Positions 26,924 through 36,693 of a stretch of DNA of 64,000 nucleotides are shown piece after piece. Origin of the DNA: Mesorhizobium_B sp963522145 (GTDB taxonomy: Bacteria; Pseudomonadota; Alphaproteobacteria; Rhizobiales; Rhizobiaceae); the NCBI GenBank assembly GCA_963522145.1, contig CAUQXI010000006.1, positions 62,001-126,000 on the forward strand, given 5' to 3'. Position 1 is the stretch's first letter. Each line of letters opens with the position of its first letter. The position numbers and the translations under genes were made by a program. Under the pieces are notes generated by a model. It did not search any database. It was given only the letters and a program-made list of their open reading frames with translations, and was not told the DNA's origin.

Positions 26924-29900
26924 CTATCGCAGGCGCCCCGACGCATGGGCGAGCATCGTGTAGACCTTGCCTGTGTCGGAGGTCAGGTACTTCTGCGTGC
27001 CCGGGCGATCCGTGCGGGCGATGTCCTTGATCAGCGTTTCGAAGTCGTCGCAGTAGTGATCCACGATGGCACGGAACTCCGCGTCATCCTGGTACTTGCG
27101 GCGCGTCTCCTCGAAGGTCTGCTGGCCCTTCAACGTGTAGAGGCGGCGGGTGAAGATGTCGCGTTCGCCGCGGCGATAGCGGTCCCACAGCTCGACGGAA
27201 GCGTCGTGATCGATGGCGCGGGCGATATCCACCGACAGCGAGTTGAGCGAGTCCATCCTGCTCTGTACGCTTCCACCGGGAACGCCCTTTGCCGGCGCGG
27301 CCTCTTCCGGCGAAGGCGATGCGCGACGCGGAGCCGCCTCGACAGTCTTGGCAGGACGCTCGCGAACGGCTGTGGATTGAGCCACGGCAGCGGCTTCCCT
27401 TGCTTTCGCTGGACGCTGCGGCTGGGGAGCCGGCGCGGGCGTGGCATCGTCGAGAGTGCCGCGAAGAGCCGTCTCCGCCAGGGGGCTGCGCTCCGGAGCC
27501 GCACTCCGAGGCGTGTCACGCTGCGGAGCAAGTCGCGGCGCGGGTTCAGGCGCGCGGGCTGGCAGCGCGGTCTGAGCGCCGCGCGACGTCCGCGGCTCCG
27601 ACACATCCACCGTGCGGCCGGTGCGCGCCACGATCTCCGACAGTTCCTTCAGCGCGTTGATCTGCTCTGTCACCGCGCGCCGAATGGCAGTCGTAGACTG
27701 CTTGGCCTCTTCCGGCATGTCGAGCACGCCCTTCTGAAGCTCCGCGCGAGTCTCCGACAGTTCCTCGCGGATGGTGCCGGCCGTGCGGCGGAGTTCCTCC
27801 GTGGCATCCGCGAAGCGCTGTGTGGCCGACTCGATCACCTCGCCCACGGTCTGCTGGATGCCTTCGGTGGTCGTGCGCGTGCGCTCCTCGGCCCGGTCCA
27901 GCACATTGCCGATATAGCCCTCGAAGGACCGCATCAGACGCTCGATGTCTTCCGACTTCTTGACCAGCGCCACGGCAAGATCCTCGAACGCGCCATGGCG
28001 ATCATCGAGGGTCGAGACGAGGTTCGACTGTGCCGAACGGAGCAGGTCGGAAGCGTTGGTCAGCAGCCGCGCATGCTCCTCGAACCGGCTGGCGATGCCC
28101 GCCACCTCGTTGAGCGTCTGCGAAGACACCTCCGCCACACGGCCGACATTGGCATCGATGAGCCGCGCGGAAGTGGCGAATGTCTGCGCCGTCTTCTCCG
28201 TGCTGGATGCGAAGTTCTGCGTGGTGGACGCAAGGCGTCGATCCACGCTGTCGAGGCTTTCGCCGGCGAGATCGATCAGCTGGTTGAGCTGACGGCTGGA
28301 GTCCGACAAGCGACCCACCAGATCGTTGAAGCCTCCGGCGAGTTCGCCCTGCGCGCCGGCGACCGCTTCCAGCGTTTCCTCCGTGCGGCGGCTGATCGCC
28401 TTGTTTACGACCTCGCCTTCTTCGCGGAGGCGCGCCGCCGCCTGAGACGCCGAGTTCTCCAGAGCGCGCTGGAACTCGTTGCCCTCGGCTGAGAAGCGCT
28501 CGACCAGCGGCTTTGCCGTCTCGTCGAGGATCGTCACGATCTCGTTCGAGCGTTCCGCCAGAACACGGTTGAGTTCGCGTGTGTTGTCGCCGATCGAGCG
28601 TGCAGCGTCGTTTGTGGCCTGTGTGATGTGCTGGCCGACGGTTTCGAAGGTCTGGGAGATCACCTCGGCGCGCGAGGAAAGCTGCCGTTCGCCTTCGGCG
28701 ATGCGTGAAAGCACGGTTCGACCGAGCGCGTCCGCAGTCCGGTTGATGCGGTCTTCTGCCTCCCCGAGCTGCTCTGCGACGCGAACCACCGCTGCTTCCG
28801 CACCCGCATTGAGGCGTTCGTCCGCCGCCTGGACCGCCGCGTCGACGGCCCGCGCACGGGCATCCAGTTCGGCGGCGCTTTCGCGCACTCGGCCGGACAC
28901 GCGTTGCGCAGCCTGGTCGAGCCGGGCAGACAGGTCGCTCACTTGACCATCGATCTCGGATGCGGCGACCGACGTCTGCTCCACGATGCGGCGCTCCGCA
29001 TCCTCGAAGCTGCGTGCGATGTCGCCAGCCCTCGCATCGATCTCCTCGGCTGCGCGACGGGACAGGCCCACAACACGCTCTTCGGCCTGAGCGAAGGCAG
29101 CAGCGATCTCGCCGGCACGCGCACCCACCTCGGCTGCGCTGCGGCCGACGCGGGTGGTGATGCGCCGATCCGCCTCGTCGAACACGCTGGCGATCTCCTG
29201 GGCGCGTGCACCGAGCGAGGCGGAGGCAAGCTCCACCTGGGTATTGAGCTGCCGCTCGGCATTCTCGAAGACCCCGCCGATCGCATCGGCACGCGCGGTC
29301 AACTCCTCGGCCGCCTGGCCGATGCGGCGGGCGATCTGGCCATCCGCGTCGTCGAAGGTCTTCACCAGTTCCACCGCGCGACGTGCGAGCGCCGAAGCGG
29401 TGTCAACTGCGCGGGAAACGAGCTTCTGGTCGCCTTCGTCGAAGATTTTCACCACCTCGTCCGCGCGCAGCGCGACCGCACGTGCCGTCTCGTCGGTGCG
29501 CTGAACAAGCGTCTGATCCGCATCCGCGAAGACACGGCCGATCTCTTCCACGCGCGCCGCGATGATCTCGTTCGCCTGCTCCGTGCGCCGTTCAAGCACC
29601 TGCGCAGCCTCTGCAGTGCGCGCGGAAAGATCGCGGCCGGCGGTATGGAAGGCTTGAGTGATTTCGCCCGCGCGGGCCACGATCGCCCCGCTTGCCTGTT
29701 CGGCGCGTTGTTCCAGCGCGTGCGCGGCCTGTTCGGTGCGCTCGGCCAGATCCCGGCCGGCGGTGCTGAAGGCTTGCGTGATCTCTTCCGCGCGTTCTCC
29801 GATCTCACGCGCCATCTGGCGGCCGCGACCGGCGAGGTCGACAGCCGTCTGCGCGGCACGCTCGGAGATGCGCGCCTCGGCGCGATCGAAGCCATCGGCG

Positions 29901-32900
29901 ATCTCGCCGGCGCGCAGGCCCAGCGTTTCGGCTGCCGCATCCATGCGCGCAGAGATCGACTGGCCGGTTTCTTCGGCACGCTCGGCAAGGCGACGCTCAG
30001 CCGCCTCGAAGTTGCGGCCTAGCTCGACGGCCCAGTCGGCCATGGCGCCGACGGCCTGCTCGTTGCGGGCGAGAAGTGCCGCCGAAGTGGCGTCGGCCCG
30101 CTCGCTCAACCGGCGGTCGGCGGCGTCGAACGCATCGGCGATGGTCGCCGTGCGAGCGACAAGGGCGTCGGCCGTCATCTCGGCGCGGCGCGCGATGGCT
30201 TGGTCGGCGTCGTCGAGTGCGCGGCCGGCACCTTGGGCGAGGGCGCTTGTCAGTTCCATCACCTTGTCGCGGAGCGAACCGGCGACGTTCAGCGCGCCCT
30301 GATCGAGCACGATCCGCACGTTCTCCATCCCGGCGCCGAGCGAACGCTCGAGTTCCGCCGTACGCCCGGCGAAGCCCTCCGCATGACGGCGGAATGCTTC
30401 ATCGATCTGCGAAACATCCGCAGCAAGCGCTGCCGAGATGTCGCCGCGACGTTCGGCGAAGACGTTCACATGCGACTGAAGCTGGGCGTCCAGAAGTCCA
30501 CGCGCGTCTTCGAGCTTGGCAAGGTCGCTTTCGAGCGCCCGGGCAAATACCACCCGGCGTTCGGCGAGGCCGCCGATCTGTTCTTCCATCTTCCCGTGAA
30601 GCTCGCTGCTTGCGGCATCGATCTGCTCGACATCCGCCTGAAGCGCCCGCCGCAGAAGCGCGCGGCCTTCGCCAAGCTTCTCGACCTGAGTTGTAACCAT
30701 CGTGTCGATGCTGGACCGCGCTTCGGCAAGCCGCTCCATGTCTTCGCCTAGCGCACGCGTCAGCACATCGCGGCCTTCCGCGAGCTTGCTGACCTGCGCG
30801 GAAACCATGCCTTCGATTTCTCCGCGCGTTTTTTCCAGCTTGGCGAGATCGGCTTCAAGCGCACGGCGCAGGAGGTCGCGACCCGAAGCGAGCTTTTCCA
30901 CCTGGCTGGCGACCAATCCGTCGATGCCGGCGCGTGTCTCGCTGAGCTTGGCCAGATCGTCTTCGAGAATCCTGGCCAGATCCTCGCGTCCTGCTGCGAG
31001 CCGCTCCGCCTGTTCCGTGGCGATCCGGCGCGCGGTTGCATCAACGGCGGCGAGGGCGTCCTGAAGCTTGTTGATGTCGGCCTGCAGCGCTTGACCCATC
31101 GCATCACGCGTTTCCACGAAGCGCGCCGAATGCGCGACTGCCATGGCGTCGAGCGCGGAGCGGCTGTCCGCCAGACGGTTGAGGTCGGCTTCCAGTGCCC
31201 GGCGCAGGATGTCGCGCCCTTCGGCCAGCTTCTCGACCTGACCTGCCACCATCCCGTCGATGGCGCTCCGGCTGTCGGAAAGCCTGGAAAGGTCGGCCTC
31301 GAGCGCCCGAGACAGGGCCGCCCGGCCAGCTTCGAGCGACCTTTCATGTTCTTCGGCGATCGTTGCAATGCGGCTGTCGAGCTCCTGCCTCGTATCGGCG
31401 ATCCGAAGGAGGTCTGTTTCGACGGCGCGCGCGAGTTCTGCGCGCCCTTCCGCAAGTCCACCAGCATGGCGAGCCAGCATGGAGTCAATTGCGGCGCGGC
31501 TTTCCGCCAGCTTGGCCAGATCGGCCTCGAGTGCCTGCGCCAGCGAATCCCGGCCCTCGGCGAGCTTGCCCACTTGCGCGACCACCAATCCGTCGATCGC
31601 AGTGCGCTCTCCCGCGAGCTGCACCAGATCGTCTTCCAACGCGCGGGAAAGGGCTGCGCGGCTCTCGCCCAGGCGACGACTGTGCTCCGCGGAGATTGCA
31701 GCAAGGGCCGTGTCGAGTTCGGCGCGCGTGCTCGACAGCGCGTCGAGATCGTCGGCAAGCGTGCGCTGAAGGCCGGCACGGCCTTCTGCCAGGCGCTCGG
31801 CCTGCGCGGTCATCATATCATCGATGGCTGCGCGTTCGCCGGCAAGCTGATCGAGGTCGCTCTGCAATGCGCCCGACAGCTTCGCGCGGCTTTCGTCCAG
31901 GCGGCGCGTATGTTCCGCCGCGATGTCGGCAATCCGCGCATCGAGCGTGCCGCGCGTGTCGGCCAGAGCCCCGAGATCGTCGGCCAGCGCGCTTTGCAGG
32001 TCGGCGCGGGCTTCTGCCAGACGCTCGACCTGTGCCGCCATCATGTCGTCAATTGCTGCGCGGCTTTCTGCAAGCTTTCCGAGGTCGGCCTGCAAGGCAG
32101 TTGCCAGCCCCTCGCGGCCCTGTGCCACGACGCGCGCGTGTTCCGCCGAGATCGCGTTCATGCGAGCATCGAGGTCGGCGCGGCCCTCCGCGAGCGCGTG
32201 AAGATCAGCTTCGAGCGCACGGCGCAGGATGTTGCGGCCTTCTGCGAGCCTTTCCACCTGGCTTGCGACCATCCCGTCGATCGAGGAGCGGCTTTCGGAG
32301 AGTTTCGCGAGGTCGGCCTCCAACGAGCGCGCCAGCGTCTCCCGGCCCTCGGCTAGACGCTCCGCCTGATGGGAGATCAACCCGCTCAGTGTGTTGTCGA
32401 TCTCGACGCGGCTTGCTTCGATCTTTCCGAGGTCGGCTTCCAGCGCGCGGCGGAGGATGTTGCGGCCTTCCGCCAGCTTCTCGACCTGTCCGGCAACGAG
32501 GCCGTCGATGGAGGAGCGGCTTTCCGCAAGCTTTTCGAGGTCCGCTTCGAGCGCCTTGCTGAGCAACTCGCGTCCGCTGGCAAGCCGGTCGGCCTGATCG
32601 GAAACCAGCGCGTTCAGGGAAGATGCGATCTCGCTTCGGGTGCCGTCGAGCTTCGCGAGATCGGCTTCCAGCGCGCGACGCAGGATGTCACGGCCTTCAG
32701 CCAGCTTCTCGACCTGCCCGGCAACGAGGCCGTCGATGGACGAGCGGCTTTCGGCAAGCTTGGCAAGGTCTGCTTCAAGCGCCTTGCTCAGAAGCTCGCG
32801 CCCGCCGGCGAGGCGGTCGGCCTGATCAGACACCAGCGCGTTGAGGCTGGCGGCAACGTCGTTGCGCGCCCCGTCGAGCTTCGCAATATCGGCGTCAAGC

Positions 32901-35635
32901 GCGCGGCGCAGGATGTCGCGGCCCTCCGCCAGCTTCTCGACCTGTCCGGCAACGAGCCCGTCGATAGAGGCGCGGCTTTCCGCGAGCTTGGCGAGATCGG
33001 CGTCAAGCGCACGGGCGAGCAGACTGCGGCCTTCTGCAAGCCGGCCGACATGGGAGGCAACCAGCTCATCGATCTGGGCGCGCGTGTGAGCAAGCTTCTG
33101 GAGGTCCTCGTTGAGCGCGTGAGCAAGGTCCGAGCGACCGCTTTCGAGCCGCTGCAGCTGGTCCGACACGGCAGCGTCGATGCCTCCGCGCACCTCGGCG
33201 AGGCGGCTCAAATCGTCGTCGAGCGCACGGGCGAGCGCAGTGCGGCCTTCGGCAAGCCGGAGCACCTGCACGCCCACGGCGTCTTCAAGGCTCGCGCGGC
33301 TTTGCTCGAACCGGGTGAGCTCGTCGCTGAACGCAGAAACCATGCCATCGCGGCTTTCGCCGAGCAGCCTTGCGTGGTCCCGCACGACGGCGTCGACCGT
33401 CGCGCGTGTTTCGGCGAGCTTGGCGAGGTCGCTGTCGAGCGTCCGGGCAAGAACGTCCCGTCCATCGGCCAGTCGCTGAGCGAAGGCCGCTCCGCGCTCC
33501 TCGAAGGCACGAGAATGATCGGCGAACACGCTGTCCACCGCGCTGCGCGCTTCGGCGACCTTGTTCAGATCGGCTTCCAGCACGCCAGCGAGTTCGTTGC
33601 GGTTCTGGGTCAGGCGCTGGGCGAAATGCTCTGCGCGAGCTTCGATCTCACGGAAATGATCGGCAAGGGTGTCATCGATCTGGGCTCGTGTGTCGGCGAG
33701 GCGCGCGACATCGGCGTCCAGCGACCGGGCGAAGGTTGCGCGGCCCTCTGAAAGGATGCGCGTGAGTGCTGCGCCCTGTTCTTCCACGAGGCGCGATTGT
33801 GCGATTACAGCGCCGTTGACGTCTTCGCGAGCGGCGGCGAGAGCAGCGAGGTCGGTTTGGAGCGCGCTGCTGATGCCGGCCCGGCCGGCTTCCAGCTTGT
33901 CGATGAAGTCGCTGCGCACACCTTCGAGCAGGCTGGAATGGTCTGACACGAGCGCCGCCATCTCGGCGCGCGCATCTGCGAGCTTGCGGACATCGTCGTC
34001 CAGAACCCGCGACAGTTCTGCGCGGCCTTCCGTGAATTGCTCCACGAGGTCGGCGCGCTGTGCGTCTATCGCCTCAGAAATCCCGCCTACAAGCCCGGCA
34101 AGATCGCGCCCGATGCTTGTTCTGCTCTCGGCCACCGCGGCAGACAGCGCGGCGCGCCCCTCGGTGAAGGCGCCCGCGATCTCGCGGGCACGCTCCACGA
34201 GCGTTTCGTTGATCTGGCGGGCGCGCGTGTCGAGCGCCAGATTGAGGCGCTCGCTGCCTTGATCCAGCGCTTCCGCGCGATTGCGGAACTCCGACAGTAG
34301 CGTTTCACCGCGTCGCTCAAGGGTCTGTTCGAGATCGGCCAGCCTTGTGTCGAACTGTTCGTTGAGGGAGGTCGCCGCTTCCCGCGCCGCGGAAAGCATG
34401 TTGTTCGCGCGCTCGTCGATGACGGCCGAGAGGGCCGTGGCCGCGCCGGTTGTGCCGGATTCGAGCGAAGCAATCCGGTCATCCAGAAGGCCGGCAAACT
34501 CTTCTCCCGAGCGGGCGATGCGCTCGCCCACCGCGTCGAGCCGCATGTCGATCGTTTCGGCGATGCTTGAGCCGCTCTGGTTCAAGCGCTCGATCAGGCC
34601 ATCGCCCGAGCCGGTGATCACCGCCGTCAGCTTGGCGGAGGCCTTGGAGATGTTGGCACCGATGATCTCACTGGCCGCGCCGAGCTCGTCCTTCAATGTC
34701 TCATGAGCACCGGAAATGGAGGCGCGGACCCGCTCGGCGTGGCTGACCACCGCCTCACGCTCGCTGCCGAGCCCATCCACCAGCGCGCGGATTCGCTGCT
34801 CGTTTTCCGCATAGGAGCGTTCGAGCTGGTTGATCTCCGTGTGCACGAGCGTCTCGATCTCGACGGCGCGCGCAAGCGTGCGCTCGATGCCTTCGCCCAT
34901 GGCTGCAACCTCGCGGCGCACGGCCTGGCTGACCGAAAGAACGCGATCCTGCGCGTTCGCATCTGGCTCCGAGATGCGGAACGCGGCCTCCGCCATGGTG
35001 AGCGCGGCAAGGCGCATCTCCTGCGCGCGCCGCACCAGCACGGCGAATGCCCAGAACAGCAGAACAGGGAAGATGATCGCCATGCCGATCGGCAGCAGAG
35101 CCGGGCGAGCAAGGACGTCGTCGACCGAGGCAACGGACCAGATGCTCGCGCCCAGCGCGCGATCGGCAAGCACGAGACCGCCCACGATCCAGGCGAGCGA
35201 CAGCAGGGCGACGGCCCAGTAAATGGCGGAAGACGGCTTGCGGCTCTCCGCTCTGGCCGGCATCGCACGGCGGAGATCGTCGTTGGCCGGCGAATGGCCG
35301 GCGGGTTGAAGCGGCGTCAGCGGCTCGGCCGCACGCGGCTCCGCCAGCGGCTTCGTGCCGGCAGAATTGTTGGCGGCGCTGCGTGGCGCGGGCGTCTCCC
35401 TCGGAGGAACGGCCTTAGGCGGAGTAGCCTGGGGCTGAGCCGGGGCGGGGCGCCCGCGACCTTCGCGGGCAAGCTCATCGGCGGCCTGCGAGATCTGCGC
35501 TTCCAGATCCGCCATCGAGTCCGTCATGTCGAGGTCGCCGGCAGCTCCGCCCGACAGGTTGATGTCGAGCGCTTCCTCAAGCTCCCGGGAAACGTCGCCG
35601 CCTGCGGTTCTGGAACCCGTTGGATTTCGAGCCAT
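26924..35635 (-). CDS. giant GPR/RgsE-like polar growth ring protein
   Basis: A 2,903-residue protein from the ATG at 35635, giving MARNPTGSRTAGGDVSRELE. Layout: acidic, Pro/Ala-rich N-terminus (1-135), two membrane helices (about 139-161 and 180-201), then about 2,300 residues of apolipoprotein-like amphipathic helix, a Pro/Ala-rich linker, and a conserved last 120 residues (DHDASVELWDRYRRGERD; YCDDFETLIKDIAR). Repeats are 76/36 residues at 897-1720 and 40/29 residues at 1907-2287. Size, N-terminal membrane anchors and helical repeats fit GPR of Agrobacterium and RgsE of Sinorhizobium, Hyphomicrobiales scaffolds needed for polar growth. Those are nearer 2,100 residues by my memory, so this one is expanded. 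It is convergent with the Mla operon. Confidence 0.8.
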   Translation of the reverse strand: MARNPTGSRTAGGDVSRELEEALDINLSGGAAGDLDMTDSMADLEAQISQAADELAREGRGRPAPAQPQATPPKAVPPRETPAPRSAANNSAGTKPLAEPRAAEPLTPLQPAGHSPANDDLRRAMPARAESRKPSSAIYWAVALLSLAWIVGGLVLADRALGASIWSVASVDDVLARPALLPIGMAIIFPVLLFWAFAVLVRRAQEMRLAALTMAEAAFRISEPDANAQDRVLSVSQAVRREVAAMGEGIERTLARAVEIETLVHTEINQLERSYAENEQRIRALVDGLGSEREAVVSHAERVRASISGAHETLKDELGAASEIIGANISKASAKLTAVITGSGDGLIERLNQSGSSIAETIDMRLDAVGERIARSGEEFAGLLDDRIASLESGTTGAATALSAVIDERANNMLSAAREAATSLNEQFDTRLADLEQTLERRGETLLSEFRNRAEALDQGSERLNLALDTRARQINETLVERAREIAGAFTEGRAALSAAVAESRTSIGRDLAGLVGGISEAIDAQRADLVEQFTEGRAELSRVLDDDVRKLADARAEMAALVSDHSSLLEGVRSDFIDKLEAGRAGISSALQTDLAALAAAREDVNGAVIAQSRLVEEQGAALTRILSEGRATFARSLDADVARLADTRAQIDDTLADHFREIEARAEHFAQRLTQNRNELAGVLEADLNKVAEARSAVDSVFADHSRAFEERGAAFAQRLADGRDVLARTLDSDLAKLAETRATVDAVVRDHARLLGESRDGMVSAFSDELTRFEQSRASLEDAVGVQVLRLAEGRTALARALDDDLSRLAEVRGGIDAAVSDQLQRLESGRSDLAHALNEDLQKLAHTRAQIDELVASHVGRLAEGRSLLARALDADLAKLAESRASIDGLVAGQVEKLAEGRDILRRALDADIAKLDGARNDVAASLNALVSDQADRLAGGRELLSKALEADLAKLAESRSSIDGLVAGQVEKLAEGRDILRRALEADLAKLDGTRSEIASSLNALVSDQADRLASGRELLSKALEADLEKLAESRSSIDGLVAGQVEKLAEGRNILRRALEADLGKIEASRVEIDNTLSGLISHQAERLAEGRETLARSLEADLAKLSESRSSIDGMVASQVERLAEGRNILRRALEADLHALAEGRADLDARMNAISAEHARVVAQGREGLATALQADLGKLAESRAAIDDMMAAQVERLAEARADLQSALADDLGALADTRGTLDARIADIAAEHTRRLDESRAKLSGALQSDLDQLAGERAAIDDMMTAQAERLAEGRAGLQRTLADDLDALSSTRAELDTALAAISAEHSRRLGESRAALSRALEDDLVQLAGERTAIDGLVVAQVGKLAEGRDSLAQALEADLAKLAESRAAIDSMLARHAGGLAEGRAELARAVETDLLRIADTRQELDSRIATIAEEHERSLEAGRAALSRALEADLSRLSDSRSAIDGMVAGQVEKLAEGRDILRRALEADLNRLADSRSALDAMAVAHSARFVETRDAMGQALQADINKLQDALAAVDATARRIATEQAERLAAGREDLARILEDDLAKLSETRAGIDGLVASQVEKLASGRDLLRRALEADLAKLEKTRGEIEGMVSAQVSKLAEGRDVLTRALGEDMERLAEARSSIDTMVTTQVEKLGEGRALLRRALQADVEQIDAASSELHGKMEEQIGGLAERRVVFARALESDLAKLEDARGLLDAQLQSHVNVFAERRGDISAALAADVSQIDEAFRRHAEGFAGRTAELERSLGAGMENVRIVLDQGALNVAGSLRDKVMELTSALAQGAGRALDDADQAIARRAEMTADALVARTATIADAFDAADRRLSERADATSAALLARNEQAVGAMADWAVELGRNFEAAERRLAERAEETGQSISARMDAAAETLGLRAGEIADGFDRAEARISERAAQTAVDLAGRGRQMAREIGERAEEITQAFSTAGRDLAERTEQAAHALEQRAEQASGAIVARAGEITQAFHTAGRDLSARTAEAAQVLERRTEQANEIIAARVEEIGRVFADADQTLVQRTDETARAVALRADEVVKIFDEGDQKLVSRAVDTASALARRAVELVKTFDDADGQIARRIGQAAEELTARADAIGGVFENAERQLNTQVELASASLGARAQEIASVFDEADRRITTRVGRSAAEVGARAGEIAAAFAQAEERVVGLSRRAAEEIDARAGDIARSFEDAERRIVEQTSVAASEIDGQVSDLSARLDQAAQRVSGRVRESAAELDARARAVDAAVQAADERLNAGAEAAVVRVAEQLGEAEDRINRTADALGRTVLSRIAEGERQLSSRAEVISQTFETVGQHITQATNDAARSIGDNTRELNRVLAERSNEIVTILDETAKPLVERFSAEGNEFQRALENSASQAAARLREEGEVVNKAISRRTEETLEAVAGAQGELAGGFNDLVGRLSDSSRQLNQLIDLAGESLDSVDRRLASTTQNFASSTEKTAQTFATSARLIDANVGRVAEVSSQTLNEVAGIASRFEEHARLLTNASDLLRSAQSNLVSTLDDRHGAFEDLAVALVKKSEDIERLMRSFEGYIGNVLDRAEERTRTTTEGIQQTVGEVIESATQRFADATEELRRTAGTIREELSETRAELQKGVLDMPEEAKQSTTAIRRAVTEQINALKELSEIVARTGRTVDVSEPRTSRGAQTALPARAPEPAPRLAPQRDTPRSAAPERSPLAETALRGTLDDATPAPAPQPQRPAKAREAAAVAQSTAVRERPAKTVEAAPRRASPSPEEAAPAKGVPGGSVQSRMDSLNSLSVDIARAIDHDASVELWDRYRRGERDIFTRRLYTLKGQQTFEETRRKYQDDAEFRAIVDHYCDDFETLIKDIARTDRPGTQKYLTSDTGKVYTMLAHASGRLR
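28775..29917 (-). repeat. coding tandem repeat, 40- then 29-residue units
   Basis: Inside the giant protein, three 40-residue units (29917-29558) are followed by nine 29-residue units (29557-28775). The 29-residue pattern is ARAxEIxxxFxxADRRLxxR followed by nine more residues. The 40-residue unit equals a 29-residue unit plus 11 residues. Units are diverged but in register throughout. Confidence 0.85.
30476..32947 (-). repeat. coding tandem repeat, 76-residue (228-base) higher-order units
   Basis: Eight 76-residue units, each made of a 36- and a 40-residue block, start at 32947, 32719, 32491, 32263, 32035, 31807, 31471 and 31135. Single 36-residue blocks occupy 31579-31472 and 31243-31136, and four more follow to 30476. 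The unit start reads GQVEKLAEGRDILRRALEAD. Units 1 and 2 share 67 of 76 residues by my count. Confidence 0.9.
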
Positions 35636-35780
35636 GTCGCCGTTACCCTGTACTCGTGACGCGACGGACCGCGGAAAAGACGACCGCGAAACCGCGCGAA
35701 AGGCCACTCATGCACTGCCTCTCAAAATAGAGGCACCCGAAAGCGATGGAAACACGGAAAGCGCACGATGGGTAAAAGTT

Positions 35781-35795
35781 TAAACATAAAGTTAA
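35781..35795. promoter_or_regulatory. CtrA-like box (TAAA-N7-TTAA)
   Basis: TAAA and TTAA are spaced by 7 bases, one mismatch from TTAA-N7-TTAA. It lies in the 283-base AT-richer gap between the divergent giant gene and Hpt gene, about 146 bases upstream of the giant gene's start. Pattern evidence only. Confidence 0.3.
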
Positions 35796-35918
35796 CGGCG
35801 CACGCGCAGCTTGCCTGAACGGCATCTCTCTCGGCAGCCGGCATAGCACCCCCGCATTAAGCCTGCCTCCACGTGACGATGCGAGTTTGACGGGTTCCGG
35901 AAAGAAAGGATTCAAGGA

Positions 35919-36284
35919 TTGAGCGAGAGGGTGTCGTCAGAGTTGGAGCTCGACCTGTCTCATCTCGGCCGGCAGGTGATGGGCGATGCCGCACTGGAGG
36001 AAGAGGTGCTGTCGCTGTTCTGCCGCCAGCATGCGGCTTTCAAGCTGGTGTTCGCGTCGGTCGATGACGAGGTCCGTCGCGACATGGCTCACCGGCTGAA
36101 AGGAAGCGCCCGAGCGATCGGCGCCTTTGCGCTTGCTGCGGCCGCCGAAATCATTGAGACGGCACCTCGCGACGATCAGGCGCTCGAAACGCTCGAGAAA
36201 CGGCTGCAGCGTGCACTCGCGTTGATCGATCGGCGTATCCACTTTCTTCACGGGAACGCGCCGTCGCCTGGCACCGACGGTTGA
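35919..36284 (+). CDS. single-domain Hpt phosphotransfer protein
   Basis: A 121-residue helical protein consisting of one Hpt domain. The phosphoacceptor is His58 in MAHRLKGSARAIGAFALA. Hpt domains relay phosphoryl groups between response-regulator domains. The start is TTG at 35919 with AAAGGA about 9 bases upstream; a GTG at 35931 is the alternative. It is divergent from the giant gene. It does not look like ChpT, the usual CckA partner, which is larger and dimeric. The partner kinase and receiver are unknown. Confidence 0.85.
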   Translation: MSERVSSELELDLSHLGRQVMGDAALEEEVLSLFCRQHAAFKLVFASVDDEVRRDMAHRLKGSARAIGAFALAAAAEIIETAPRDDQALETLEKRLQRALALIDRRIHFLHGNAPSPGTDG

Positions 36285-36335
36285 CTTGCCCGCTTCGACG
36301 GTTATCTGCGGCCTGTTCCATCCTGCGAGAGCGCC

Positions 36336-36656
36336 ATGACCGCCCTTTCCATCATCGCCTTTGACGGCACGCGCTTCGACGTGGATGCGGAGAACGGCTC
36401 GACGGTGATGGAGAACGCGATCCGCAACGCGGTACCCGGCATCGAGGCGGAGTGCGGCGGCGCCTGCGCCTGCGCGACCTGCCACGTCTATGTGGACGAG
36501 GACTGGACCGCGGTGGTGGGAGAACCCGAGGCAATGGAGGAGGACATGCTCGATTTCGCCTATGACGTGCGGCCGAACTCGCGATTGTCTTGCCAGATCA
36601 AGGTTCGCCCCGAGCTCGACGGCCTGATCGTTCGGGTTCCCGAGCGGCAGAGCTGA
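36336..36656 (+). CDS. [2Fe-2S] ferredoxin, adrenodoxin/FdVI type
   Basis: A 106-residue ferredoxin. Cluster ligands are in AECGGACACATCHVYV, giving the spacing C-x5-C-x2-C, with the fourth Cys in LSCQIKV. This is the adrenodoxin-like class, which donates electrons to cytochromes P450, Fe-S assembly or oxygenases. The next gene encodes a ferredoxin-NADP reductase 37 bases downstream, so the two are probably an electron-transfer pair. Confidence 0.95.
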   Translation: MTALSIIAFDGTRFDVDAENGSTVMENAIRNAVPGIEAECGGACACATCHVYVDEDWTAVVGEPEAMEEDMLDFAYDVRPNSRLSCQIKVRPELDGLIVRVPERQS

Positions 36657-36693
36657 TCGCGCGGGCGGCACGCTTCAATCGGAAGGATCGACC

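Noticed and set aside
28775..32947. CRISPR array or non-coding satellite
   Set aside because: Repeats are in frame, amino-acid conserved and lack spacers; they belong to a protein.
31091..33751. Long open frames on the plus strand opposite the giant repeat protein (for example 31091-32356 and 32369-33751)
   Set aside because: They are the antisense of a long, repeat-rich, GC-rich gene and lack family similarity, proper ribosome sites and sensible composition.
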